The notes beneath the pieces are model-generated. The model was given only the letters and a program-made list of their open reading frames with translations. It did not search any database and had not been told where the DNA came from. From the NCBI GenBank assembly GCA_007922305.1, contig ML677334.1, positions 57,586,720-57,650,719 of the forward strand: a stretch of DNA of 64,000 nt, read 5' to 3'. Positions 35,176 through 43,574 of the stretch are shown piece after piece. The stretch is from Dermatemys mawii. Lineage: Eukaryota; Chordata; Testudines; Dermatemydidae. The number at the start of each line of letters is the position of its first letter. The first letter of the stretch is position 1. The position numbers and the translations under genes were made by a program.

Positions 35176-35377
35176 GGACCTCATCCAAAGCCCTTTGAAG
35201 TTAATGGAAAGACCCCCTTGACTTCAATTCATATTGGATCAGACCCATTCTCTCTCTCTCTCTCTCTCTCTCGTTTTCATATAATGGAAAAGCATAAACT
35301 GTTTGGCCCAGATCCACAGCTGGTGTAAATTGAAGCTAATTTGATTGTGGATTTGCACCAGCTAAGCATCTAGTCCT
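35176..35377. repeat. Two hairpin elements flanking a (TC)n tract
   Basis: The first (35176-35247) has TCATCCAAAGCCCTTTGAAG against TTGACTTCAATTC...GGATCAGACCC. A (TC)n microsatellite follows at 35249-35272. The second (35305-35377) has GGCCCAGATCCACAGCTGG against TGCACCAGCTAAGCATCTAG. Confidence 0.55.
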
Positions 35378-35379
35378 TT

Positions 35380-36115
35380 ATATTTGTAACACTATAAAAA
35401 CAAATTCTCCTCTAGCCTAGCTATTCATTGTTCTTCAATTTCATCTTTTTTTTGTCACTGGAATCTATTATTTCTAGTTTCACAAAGACTAACTATGACT
35501 AGAAGGGAAGAAATGCCTATATCTAAAAAGATGCATAATAGCTCAAAATAGCCCTTAATGTATAATTTATTCAAAGGTGAGTGAAATCTTTGTCCAGGTC
35601 ATACTCTGTACCACACAGAACAACATCAATGTTGGAGAGTAATTGTATCCCAGTTTTCCAGAGGACTGCTTTGTAGCCATTGATTTTATTAGTTTATGAT
35701 TAATGAAACATGTATCCCAAGCAGCCTGGCTCAGTTATGCTTTCCTGATTTGTCTTTGTGTTTCAGAATTTTTAAAATACAATTATTTTTAATTATGGTG
35801 TTTCAGGCACTTAAAGTAAAATTATTTGCTTTAATGGTTAATTAGTGCTTATGGCATGTTCACCCATTTCTGACTAAAAGCCAGATTTTAAAGAATGTAT
35901 CACCACCTGATTCTTATAATTTAAATGAAAAAAGGTATTTATTTTATTCCCATCTAATTTCATTCAGGTTATTGTTTTGTCCATAGACTACATGGTTCTC
36001 TTTTCTCTCTTTAAGTAAATCCATGATTTTTGGCACTTTGCATTTCTCCACCTGAATCTAGCTGGGGAGCTTCATCAGGTGGTAAGCAACTTCACTGAGA
36101 TCTGTAGGAAATATG
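35380..36115. other. Repeat-free AT-rich stretch, possible conserved non-coding DNA
   Basis: No gene or repeat is seen. From about 35650 to 35900 TAAT/ATTA cores are dense (TTTATGATTAATGAAAC, GGTTAATTAGTGC), without simple repeats. Confidence 0.35.
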
Positions 36116-36118
36116 AGA

Positions 36119-36231
36119 GTCCATTCCTGCAAGCCTTCTGGATACAAAAGTCCCTCTCTATGTAAAACTGACTCTGAAATCAGTGGGAGTTAGGTGATCA
36201 GAAAGCCTGAAGGACTGGACCCTTAGGGCTA
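36119..36231. repeat. Hairpin-type repeat, TCCTGCAAGCC family
   Basis: CCATTCCTGCAAGCCTTCTG against AGCCTGAAGGACTGGACCC, with AGTGGGAGTTAGG near the centre. Confidence 0.45.
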
Positions 36232-36720
36232 GAGCCACAAAGGGATTGAGGTGCCTAACAGCCACTTTAGGTGCCTAAATCCAATGGTTAGATCCTCAAT
36301 ATAATATAGGGAGATATACCTATCTCATAAAACTGGAAAGACCTTGAAAAGTCATTGAGTCCAGTCCCCTGCCTACACTAGCAGGACCGAGTACTGTCCT
36401 CTGATGAATTTTTTGCCCCAGATCCCTAAATGACCCCCCTCAAGGATTCAGCTCCCGATACTGGGTTTAGCAGGCCAATGCTCAAACCACTGAGCTATTC
36501 CTCCCCCCTCAAGCTTGCTGCTCAGCTGCTGCAAAACTCTGTAGGCGACTAAAATCCCAATGTGCCTACATTTCTGCTGGTGAAGTTCCTTAGAACTCTA
36601 CAAATCTGCCAGTGAGCATATGCGCAGCTGCCTCAGCCTACGTGCCTAGCCCCCGGCAGGATTCTGCAGGTAGGCAAGGGAAAGCCTAGTTCTCCTATGG
36701 GGCCTGATCAGGTAACCATT
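36228..36720. repeat. DNA-element-like repeat split by a SINE
   Basis: The left part (36228-36299, GGGCTAGAGCCACAAAGGGA, GAGGTGCCTAACAGCC) and right part (36513-36720, CTGCTCAGCTGCTGCAAAAC, GTAGGCGACTAAAATCCCAA, GGCAGGATTCTGCAGGTAGG) read as one older element, related at its left end to 10085-10190. The SINE at 36300-36506 interrupts it. Confidence 0.55.
36300..36506 (-). mobile_element. tRNA-derived turtle SINE (Cry I / tortoise type), reverse strand
   Basis: Read on the reverse strand from 36506, the head is a tRNA relic: ATAGCTCAGTGGTTTGAGCA contains the polymerase III A box (about 36486-36498) and GAGCTGAATCC (36444-36454) a worn B box. Past the tRNA-like part it ends in a CR1-type 3' tail (ACTGGAAAGACCTTGAAAAG in forward sense, CTATCTCATAAAACTGG), which lets CR1 proteins mobilise it. 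CCTCAA occurs on both sides (36294-36299 and 36507-36512), a short plausible target duplication. SINEs with this head and tail are known from cryptodiran turtles, so it is the best single clue to the host. Confidence 0.8.
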
Positions 36721-36721
36721 G

Positions 36722-37003
36722 TTAGGCCAGGTCTACACTGGGGATGGAGGGTCAACCTAAGATATGCAACTTATCAGTCAACGTGTCTTAGGTCAATTTA
36801 CCTGGGCATCCTCACACTGACAAGTCGACTGCTGCCGCTTCCCAGTCAACTCCACTTCTGCCTCTCACGGCAGTGGAGCTCTGGAGTCAACAGGGAGCAC
36901 ACTCAGGGATCGATTTATTGCGTCTACACTAGACGTGATAAATTAATCCCCAGTAGATCTATCACTACCCGCTAATCCGGCGGGTAGTGTAGACTTGCCC
37001 TTA
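36722..37003. mobile_element. Harbinger-like MITE with TTA target duplications
   Basis: GGCCAGGTCTACAC at the left end (36725) mirrors GTGTAGACTTGCCC at the right end (to 37000), 12 of 14 positions paired. TTA stands directly outside at 36722-36724 and 37001-37003, the three-base duplication typical of PIF/Harbinger. 276 bp, with no coding region. It abuts the lower LTR of the gypsy relic. Confidence 0.8.
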
Positions 37004-37007
37004 GTGT

Positions 37008-37200
37008 TAAAACGAACAAGCAAAGTATTAGCAAGTATTTTAATAAATACTGTGGATTGTTTTGTCCATGTGGCTGAGTTGCTGCCAGCCTAACTCCCCA
37101 TGATTCCCATTTTCCTGGTGTTCTGTCAGTAACAGCCCCTCCAGAGAATGGGGTCCCTCTCCAGTTCTACTGATCATGATATATTTTTCCTGTTTTACAA
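37008..37200 (-). repeat. Lower (3') LTR part of the gypsy relic
   Basis: Homologous to 39967-40160 in the same orientation, as LTRs are. Core match CATGTGGCTGAGTTGCTGCC. Its outer edge lies 4 bases from the Harbinger MITE duplication. The inner edge is unclear and may reach about 37330. Confidence 0.6.
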
Positions 37201-38099
37201 ACATTGTAATCTAACTATTAAAAGCAAATAATTGACTCCCAGATGTCAACCCCCTGACCCTTTGGCCAGAGGTTGCTAGCTGAGTTTGAGTCTTGTCTTT
37301 ACCACAGACTCAGCTGGTTACATAGTCTTTAAATAGTTTGGTCTCATCAATTAGTACCACACTGGGAGTAACTTATCTCTGTCCCATGTCACCTGTTTGT
37401 GAGTCTAGCAAACTCTCTCTTTCAGGAGTCTCCTCTCTGTGGGGTTGGTCTCCAGATGGTTCACTGCTTTTCTATTCTGTAATGACCTCTGTATTTCTGC
37501 AGAATATCTCTGGGTCTTGTCTGCTGACTCATAAGTTTCTCCTGTTCCTTTGGATAACCTGTCCCTCTTGTGTAATCATCTCCTATTATCTGAGTTTCAC
37601 TGCACTCCTCACAACTCCTTTAGCCCACTCCTTCTGGCATTTCTTTAATGGTTGAATCCTCACAGGAGAGTGCTTGTCTCTCAGGCCAGTTAGTTCTTGG
37701 CTGACCTATTGTACTCCGGTGACTGCTATGTGTGATTGTTGGCAACCTCCTCTTGGCAACATTTCTATCCTGGCTTCAGCAAGTCTTACTTCATTGGTAG
37801 CAAGGCTTTGGTCCTTCATCCCATCAGTGCTTGCTCTGGACTGTTTTGGCACCAACTGATAAGGTATTCCTGTGGTCCGAAAATGCTAACAAGGGGTCTG
37901 AAACAGAAAACACAGCCTTGTAACAGTTTCTTAGCTGTTTTCACAGCTGATTACACCTTCCCATTACTCTATGGATATGCTGGGAAGGGGCTTTGGTAGT
38001 CAAACTCCCATGTGAATGCAATTTTCTTTGAATACTTCCAAGACAAACTGGGGACATTGTCGTTGAATACGGTATCCAGAATGCTGTGTTTCACAAGGT

Positions 38100-38245
38100 G
38101 GGCCTTTTGTTTGCTGATCACTGATTTTCTTTTTGTATCACTGTTCCTTTGACCTACAATGAAGATTTCATCTGCAATTGTTTTTCATCCCAGGAAGTCC
38201 TTTCGGTGGTTAGTGAACCTTCTCTGGAATACCTTTGGTGATGGG
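38100..38245 (-). pseudogene. Gypsy RT catalytic block with altered aspartate
   Basis: The reverse-strand reading KVFQRRFTNH then DFLG, a stop, KTIADEIFIVGQ aligns with the family pattern QRRMxexLxgLpGixVIADDILVxG. The second catalytic aspartate of the DD pair is replaced by glutamate (IADE at 38167-38178), which would abolish polymerase activity even without the stop. It is in a different frame from 38352-38615. Confidence 0.7.
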
Positions 38246-38351
38246 CTTATGAACTTCAGCATGTGCAGCCCATCTGTCTTTACCAAATAGTGTTGCAAAA
38301 GTTGCAAGATGCTGGACTGTTTATCCAGGCTTATGTGACACAACCTATTCA

Positions 38352-38615
38352 TCACATCAAGCCCATAAAGATTCTAGCTTTGGGGAGTTCTGGCAAGATC
38401 TCATCAACTGTGGGCAGTGCAGAGTGGCATCTTTTCAATGCTTGGTTCAGTGGCTTTGGGTCTATCCATAATTTTCTTGATGGTTCCTTACCACCACCAG
38501 GCTGCTTACCCAGGCTATATTGGCCTCTACAGATTCTATCATACCCCTGCTCTGCTTTCAAGCTTTTAAACTGGATTACATAGCAATACTGGAATTTTCC
38601 TTTGTGTAAGCACAC
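38352..38615 (-). pseudogene. Gypsy RT fingers fragment
   Basis: An 87-codon frame carries KQPGGGKEPSRKLWIDPKPL, NQALKRCHSALPTVDEILPE and LPKARIFMGL. This is the Ty3/gypsy segment KpnGkLRiCiDPxxLNxaixRxxypLPTieEiLpxLxxAkxFs that precedes the first catalytic aspartate. The frame stops just where the D-x-x-x-G-F/Y motif should follow, so that part is deleted or mutated. Confidence 0.82.
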
Positions 38616-38744
38616 AGGTTCTACTAGAGGGTCTACTGCCAGTAACAGCTTTCCTTTGACACATCCATCACCTCTGAAAACATCCCCATATGTTTCCCAA
38701 ATTGTCTCAAATGTCCCTGACTCCTTTTGCTTCTTGTACTTCAG

Positions 38745-39000
38745 CTATAACTTTCTTATGCTGTACCCTGAGTAGATCCATGGCTTCTCTGGCTGTATTC
38801 CCAAAAAGGGTTCTGTGGTACTTACTACGCACACCACAAACATCAGTTGGTACTGTCTGCTAGGTTTCAGGTTTGTGACTGTAAGGCCAGATTTTCCTAT
38901 GATTTCCATTATGTCCCCCTTGTACATTGTTAGATAGTGCCTGCTTTTTGTAACAGGTGTGTTCAAATCTAATTCACCCCAAGGAATCACACTGCAGGAG
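38745..39000 (-). pseudogene. Gypsy protease-to-RT linker fragment
   Basis: The frame has YKGDIMEIIGKSGLTVTNLK, SRQYQLMFVVC and TTEPFLGIQPEKPW. This is the part after the aspartic protease active site, where the family has G..i.piGk..l.v...gk.y.lefvVvd....pLLGr.aae.mgLi. The D-T/S-G active site is not visible in this frame. Confidence 0.65.
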
Positions 39001-39004
39001 GCCC

Positions 39005-39420
39005 CTATCTAGCTGAAATCATACAGGGCGTTTCCCTATGAACATTGTTGCTTGCATGCGTGGAGGTTGATAATGGTGCTTGTTGCTTTCCTGTCCTGGC
39101 AGCCTGAACCTGATATACTCTTGGACTCAAAGAGAGCATCAAGGTGTCATCACTGCTATCTGATGTGCTGTGCACCAAGACAGAATTTTTTTGAGACCTT
39201 TGTCTGCTCTTGCACACACTGCTAAACTGGTTCAACCTTCACATCCCTTGCAATGCTGTTCTAATGCAAGGCACTTCCTCTTTACCCTCTCACAGCAGAA
39301 ATGCATCTCACTATGGGTATGGAACCCTGGCCACCCTCTCTCCTTTGTTGCTGTCTCACAGCATGTACTTCTGTTGTGGCTCCTAGGGCTTTCACCCTTT
39401 CTCTTGCACTTCAGCTGCAC
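39005..39420 (-). pseudogene. Gypsy gag C-terminus with degenerate zinc knuckle
   Basis: Two overlapping reverse frames give FCCERVKRKCLALEQHCKGC, EG then NQFSSVCKSRQRSQKNS. This matches the knuckle region of vertebrate gypsy gag (CxxCgxxHxxxxCPAxgxxCxxCgkxNHFaxvCrs). Some of the cysteine and histidine ligands are lost, including the H of NHF. A tail rich in S and T follows (STSDSSDD). Confidence 0.65.
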
Positions 39421-39566
39421 ACCCCATATCTAAGCACCTGTCTAATGTGAGGTTGCCTTCTCAGGGCAGTAGCTCCTGCAGGTGGTGATTCCAAGGGCTG
39501 CAGACTATCCTGTCCCAAATCAGGGAGTGTCACATCCCCAAAACCGCATGTAACAGGCTGTCTGAG

Positions 39567-39800
39567 TCAGGCTATAACATAAGGGTCTATCCCCTCCCCT
39601 TCAGATTGAGCTCTAGTGAAAAACCTGTGTTGGTGTGAGGTTTTGTTGTGCTTTGGGGAACAATTGTTCCCCAGGGTTTCTATGACTGCTATGGGGCTCG
39701 AGGCAGTGATAAGCTTCAGAGTGGTGCTGATCTCTCTCCCTTCTTTCCCAGTAAGGTAAAATAATGGTCTTATTTTCCTTCTGTTGTCATCCTCCGGCAT
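39567..39800 (-). pseudogene. Gypsy gag capsid fragment
   Basis: A 77-codon frame has EDDNRRKIRPLFYLTGKEGR, then ETLGNNCSPKHNKTSHQHRF and FTRAQSEGEGIDPYVI. The family pattern is ddxrKvaxLLhxiGeegxeiy, then f..yc.PrkNxxyerykFntrxQxxgEsidxyvt, so this is the capsid-type region of a Ty3/gypsy gag. Confidence 0.75.
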
Positions 39801-39966
39801 GGTGAGTTCTGGGTACAGCTCAGACCCCTCTTTCCACTGGGTCCATCACTGGGTAGATTTGTGTCTGCAAAATCCAGGGCTCTGCGGGGCTTCAGACTGA
39901 GTTCCATAGCTCATGCTGCCAGAAGCTGCACTTCAAGAACTCACAGCTCAGACGCTGCCACCATGT

Positions 39967-40160
39967 TTCATTGATAAAGTGCAAAGCTGAATGCAAGTTT
40001 GGTTGAACAAATGGAACTTCATTAAACCATGTGGCTGGGTTGCTCCCAGCCTAACTCCAATGTTCCTTGTTCCACTGCTGTCCTATTAATAACTGACCCT
40101 CCCGGGAACACTGGCCCTCTGACACCACTTCCACTGGTTATGATACAGTGCTCCCCTCCA
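39967..40160 (-). repeat. Upper (5') LTR part of the gypsy relic
   Basis: Direct-repeat partner of 37008-37200. On the reverse strand the LTR could end ...AATGAAACA, followed at once by TGGTGGCAGCGTC, and a TGG start is what a tRNA primer-binding site needs (about 39964-39952); the matching tRNA is not identified. Confidence 0.55.
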
Positions 40161-40164
40161 CAAC

Positions 40165-41885
40165 TTTAAGTGCAGGGGATAGAGCTCTCATCCAAGATTA
40201 TGACTGAGATAATGATCAAATGTTACTAGGGAATAAAAATATTTGTATTTAATGTCTACAAGGACACTTGCAAAGTTTTATTCCTGTGAAAAAATTACCT
40301 TCCAACTGAATACATTACAGGAACACAATACATTTGGTGCATGGATTTAAGTAAACTGATATAGTGGATGCATTTCAACAGAAAATAGTGATGATGATGA
40401 CTTTTATTATGCTATTTAATTTAAGGGTTTCATTTATGCAGCAGTTAATTCCATTTTTCTAGTTTTGGTGCACTGAGACCGAACTTCTTTACTAAATACT
40501 TTATTAATTTTTTTTAAAAAAGAATCCAACCTACATCCAATCCAAAGAGAAAATGGTTTTAATTTACAAGAAGTTAATGCCAGATTCTGCCTGACCCTTA
40601 GACAGATGCACAGTATGGTAGAAGGTACAAAGAATCTCATCCCCGAGACTTCCTCATAGACAGCCTGTGAAATGATGAGGGAGAATTAGAGTCCCTGACC
40701 TCTGATGGGTGCAGACTGCTGTCTCACTACTCTCCTGGAGGAGGTAAGGGTTATGGTTATGCCCCCCTACCCATGCTCCAGCAATGGAGCTGGTCAATTA
40801 CGTTGGGGAAGCAGACTTCATTCGATAAATGGATGAAGCAGAAGACACCTGGGGCGATACAGCTCCACATACATCTTTGTTATGGGCTGCGCCTATCAGG
40901 CACAGTTGAGCCCATAGATTCTCTTGCACCAAGCTGGTACAATATATTCACAGAGCAGCTGGAAGAACATGTACATGGTGACCTACATTTGTATAACTTT
41001 CTGTTAGATGCTTCACATAGTGCACTCCTGTTTTCTAGTCCTTTGGCACATTAGTTAAATCATCTCCTGGCAGACTGCCTTAGGGTTTCTTAGCCTCAGA
41101 TTATGAATTCAGCCTACCTAGATGATTAGTAAAGTGCACTGGGAATCAGGTGCAAGTCTAAGCTGGCTTAACATGCATGGTAAATTACACCCATTTAGAT
41201 TACCTCTAGAGTTATTTAAACTCGCATCTGAATTTCACCCTGTGATTCCTAAAATTGCAATTTAGAAACAAACTACGGTGACTGTTACATGGAGCGTTAT
41301 TCCTGAAGGTGGCAGCATTATAAGCAAATCCATACATAACCTTCAACACAGATGAAAAAACAACAACCCCAGAATATTACCACATAATTATATGCATTTA
41401 CTTAACAATAGAGCCCTGTATGAATACAGCAAAGCCAAGAGTACGGCTTGTGTTACCACTGTTTGCTTAGAGGTATGTTAGTAGTATAGAAAATATTGAA
41501 AAGTCACACTAATAAGTACTGTACATGTGTAAATATCTTGCTTCACTGAGTATTTCAGCATTTTTAAAACAAATTAGATGTATATTTTTAACATTAGCAT
41601 TTGAATACTGTAATATTAAAAGACCAGCTTAACACTGCAACACATTTTTAATTAGGCAGAACTATTTACACAATTAATGAGAATGTGTAATGCTTCATTA
41701 AACAGTTGTAGAAAAAAACTTAAAAAGTCCTTCACCTTAGATTCCTTTTAATGTTCAACGCCAATAACTATTATGAATCACTGCTAACGTTATCTGTATT
41801 AATGTTGCATATTACAATATTTTGGTAAAATTGACACATACTGCTCCTGATTTGTGTTTTCACAAAGACACCTTTATACCATGCT
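40165..41885. other. Unassigned stretch, in part AT-rich and repeat-free
   Basis: No gene is recognised. Around 40575-40700 a decayed hairpin-type repeat (GCCAGATTCTGCCTGACCC) is likely. From about 41560 to 41810 the DNA is repeat-free with many TAATTA-like sites. Confidence 0.4.
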
Positions 41886-41893
41886 GGCAGTGT

Positions 41894-41948
41894 AAAGAGG
41901 CCTTAAAGTGAGCATAAATTACAGTTACATCCACTTTAAGGCCTCTTT
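41894..41948. repeat. Hairpin with perfect 17-bp arms
   Basis: AAAGAGGCCTTAAAGTG (41894-41910) is exactly complementary to 41932-41948, with a 21-base loop. Outer flanks (CTCCTGATTTGTG, GAGAATTCAGCCC) suggest a larger decayed hairpin element. Confidence 0.85.
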
Positions 41949-41989
41949 CCAAAGAAAAGGGCCTTAATATAAATGAGAATTCAGCCCTC

Positions 41990-42680
41990 TTGTGCTCCTG
42001 ATGTGTAGATGATCCCAACTTTTGTCGCCACTTACTTGGATATGTTTGTTTGTTTATTACGACTTTCAACTGCATTTGTCTGAATGTTCTGCAGAAAGGG
42101 GAAGATGGGCAGGGCCACTGGTTCACCTATTTTGTTACTCCACAGCACACAACCCTGCACAGAAGTAGCAGGTCACAGCTGAGGTTTGGTCTCTCCATGA
42201 ACTCTCTCTGGAGCTCTGCACAAGCAAAGTGAAAAACCTGGCCTCAAATTTGTATGAAGTTACAGATCACTTCAGCACTCACTGAAGTCAGAAGAAAAGG
42301 ACCCATTACATTCAATAAGAATAGGGTGAACCCCTTATTTAGGGACAGATTCTGCTTGGCCCTTACCCAAAAATGCAGGGCTGGAAGTGAGAAAGACATA
42401 AGGACGTTCCCTCCCAAGCCCATGAACAAGGCCTGGCAGAATTGTAGACCTTGCCCTCAGGAAACTGTAGGGGCTGCTCCATTCTTATTGCCTTGGATGC
42501 AACCAGAGCTGCAAAGAGGGTAGCACCCCTTCATCGCTTCCCTCCCCCACACCTCCCAGTGGTGCTAGCTAGCCATACAAGGTGAAGTAAGCTCTATCCC
42601 ACAAATGAGTGTGGAAACAGGCAAAAATGCCTCCCAGTGTTCTCCTTGGGACAGGACAGCTTTGCTCCTACCCTTAATAT
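41990..42680. other. Unassigned; one decayed hairpin-type repeat
   Basis: No gene is seen. 42340-42530 resembles the GGGACAGATTCTGCTTGGCCC repeat type. Confidence 0.4.
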
Positions 42681-42684
42681 ATAC

Positions 42685-42840
42685 CAATGATCCCCAAACT
42701 TTTTACCTTACATTCCCCATTACTCCTGTCCCCCCATCTCCAAACAAGAGCAGGAACAGGGCCACAGCTCCAGGAGGGGGGACACAAACCCTGGTTAGGG
42801 GACCAAGCTGGGGGCCACAGCTGGGAGCAGTTACCAATTG
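42685..42840 (+). mobile_element. hAT-like element end (decayed)
   Basis: CAATGATCCCCAAACTTTTT resembles a hAT terminus of the CAGTGGTTCCCAAACTTTTT type, followed by CATTCCCCATTACTCCTGTC and ACAAGAGCAGG. The right terminus is not found. Confidence 0.45.
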
Positions 42841-42844
42841 TAAC

Positions 42845-43355
42845 TGCCAGCTAACTACAGGACTACAATATAAAATGTTCTTGCCATTTCTCAAACTCTT
42901 TTATTATAACACTTCAGGTAGCAATGGTATAGTTTAACTTGAGAAGGCCAAGCCGCTCTAATCTGTTTTGAGTAAGTTAATTTTCTTTCCAGTGTTTCGG
43001 AAACATGCTGAACCATCACACACTTGATGTGTTCAAATTTTAAAACAATAAATGAAAATCACTCAGCCATATTTGATTTAGGTGAGCAGAAAACACCACT
43101 TTTTTCCTATTTAAAAAAAACAACAGACAAACTTGCAAGCTTTTTTTTTCCCTCAGTGAAGCTGAAATGGCTGAGTGTTAATATTAAAACTTAGTCACAA
43201 GCAATCAAAATTATGTATATCAGAAAAATCAAGAAAAAAACCATCAAAATGATAGAAAAGGGAAAATGTAATAGACATACTGGTGGTAGCCTTTCGGCAC
43301 TGTGGGTGGGAAATTAGGCTTGTGACCACGACTGTTATTGAGCTAGATTGGAAGG
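42845..43355. other. Unassigned stretch
   Basis: No gene or repeat is recognised. Short A and T runs only. Confidence 0.45.
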
Positions 43356-43357
43356 AA

Positions 43358-43572
43358 TCAGAGGGGTACCCATGTTAGTTTGGAATTGCAGAAGTGACAA
43401 AGAGTCCTGTGGTACCTTAAAGACTAACTAAAGTATTAGAGCATAAGCTTTCGTGGGCTAATACCCACTTCATCGGATGCAAGCAGTGGAAGTATCCAGG
43501 GGCAGGGATACTTCTGCTAATTAGAGCTTATGCTCTAATACTTTAGTTAGTCTTTAAGGTGCCACAGGACAC
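43358..43572. mobile_element. Penelope-like element 3' end in inverted arrangement
   Basis: GGGGTACCCATGTTAGTTTG, ACAAAGAGTCCTGTGGTACC, AAGACTAACTAAAGTATTAG, AAGCTTTCGTGGGCTAATAC and CCACTTCATCGGATGC are the antisense 3' end of the repeat whose sense copy, at 60186-60300, follows a GIY-YIG coding end. A second, sense-oriented piece at 43525-43569 is an inverted copy of 43405-43449 (44 of 45 positions). Inverted or tandem partial copies are typical of Penelope-like elements. Confidence 0.7.
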
Positions 43573-43574
43573 AT

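Larger units (their letters stand above)
37008..40160 (-). mobile_element. Ty3/gypsy LTR retrotransposon relic, reverse strand
   Basis: Two direct repeats bound the region: 37008-37200 and 39967-40160 share CCATGTGGCTGaGTTGCTgCC, AGCCTAACTCC, a TTCC...CTG(T)TCC block and ATGATA, at perhaps 65-70 percent identity by eye. Between them, on the reverse strand and in the order expected for gag-pol, lie a gag piece (39800-39567), a nucleocapsid-like knuckle (39330-39190), a protease/linker piece (38990-38745), RT fingers (38615-38352) and an RT catalytic block (about 38240-38100). RNase H and integrase are not found and the remaining kilobase to the lower LTR is too short for them. All frames are broken; LTR ends are approximate. 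Confidence 0.75.

Noticed and set aside
36440..36500. tRNA gene on the reverse strand
   Set aside because: The tRNA-like part is the head of a SINE with a CR1 tail and a worn B box, not a free tRNA.
37008..40160. Endogenous retrovirus rather than Ty3/gypsy element
   Set aside because: The gag, linker and RT blocks follow the Ty3/gypsy pattern, and no envelope-like region was seen; integrase is missing, so this rests on gag and RT only.
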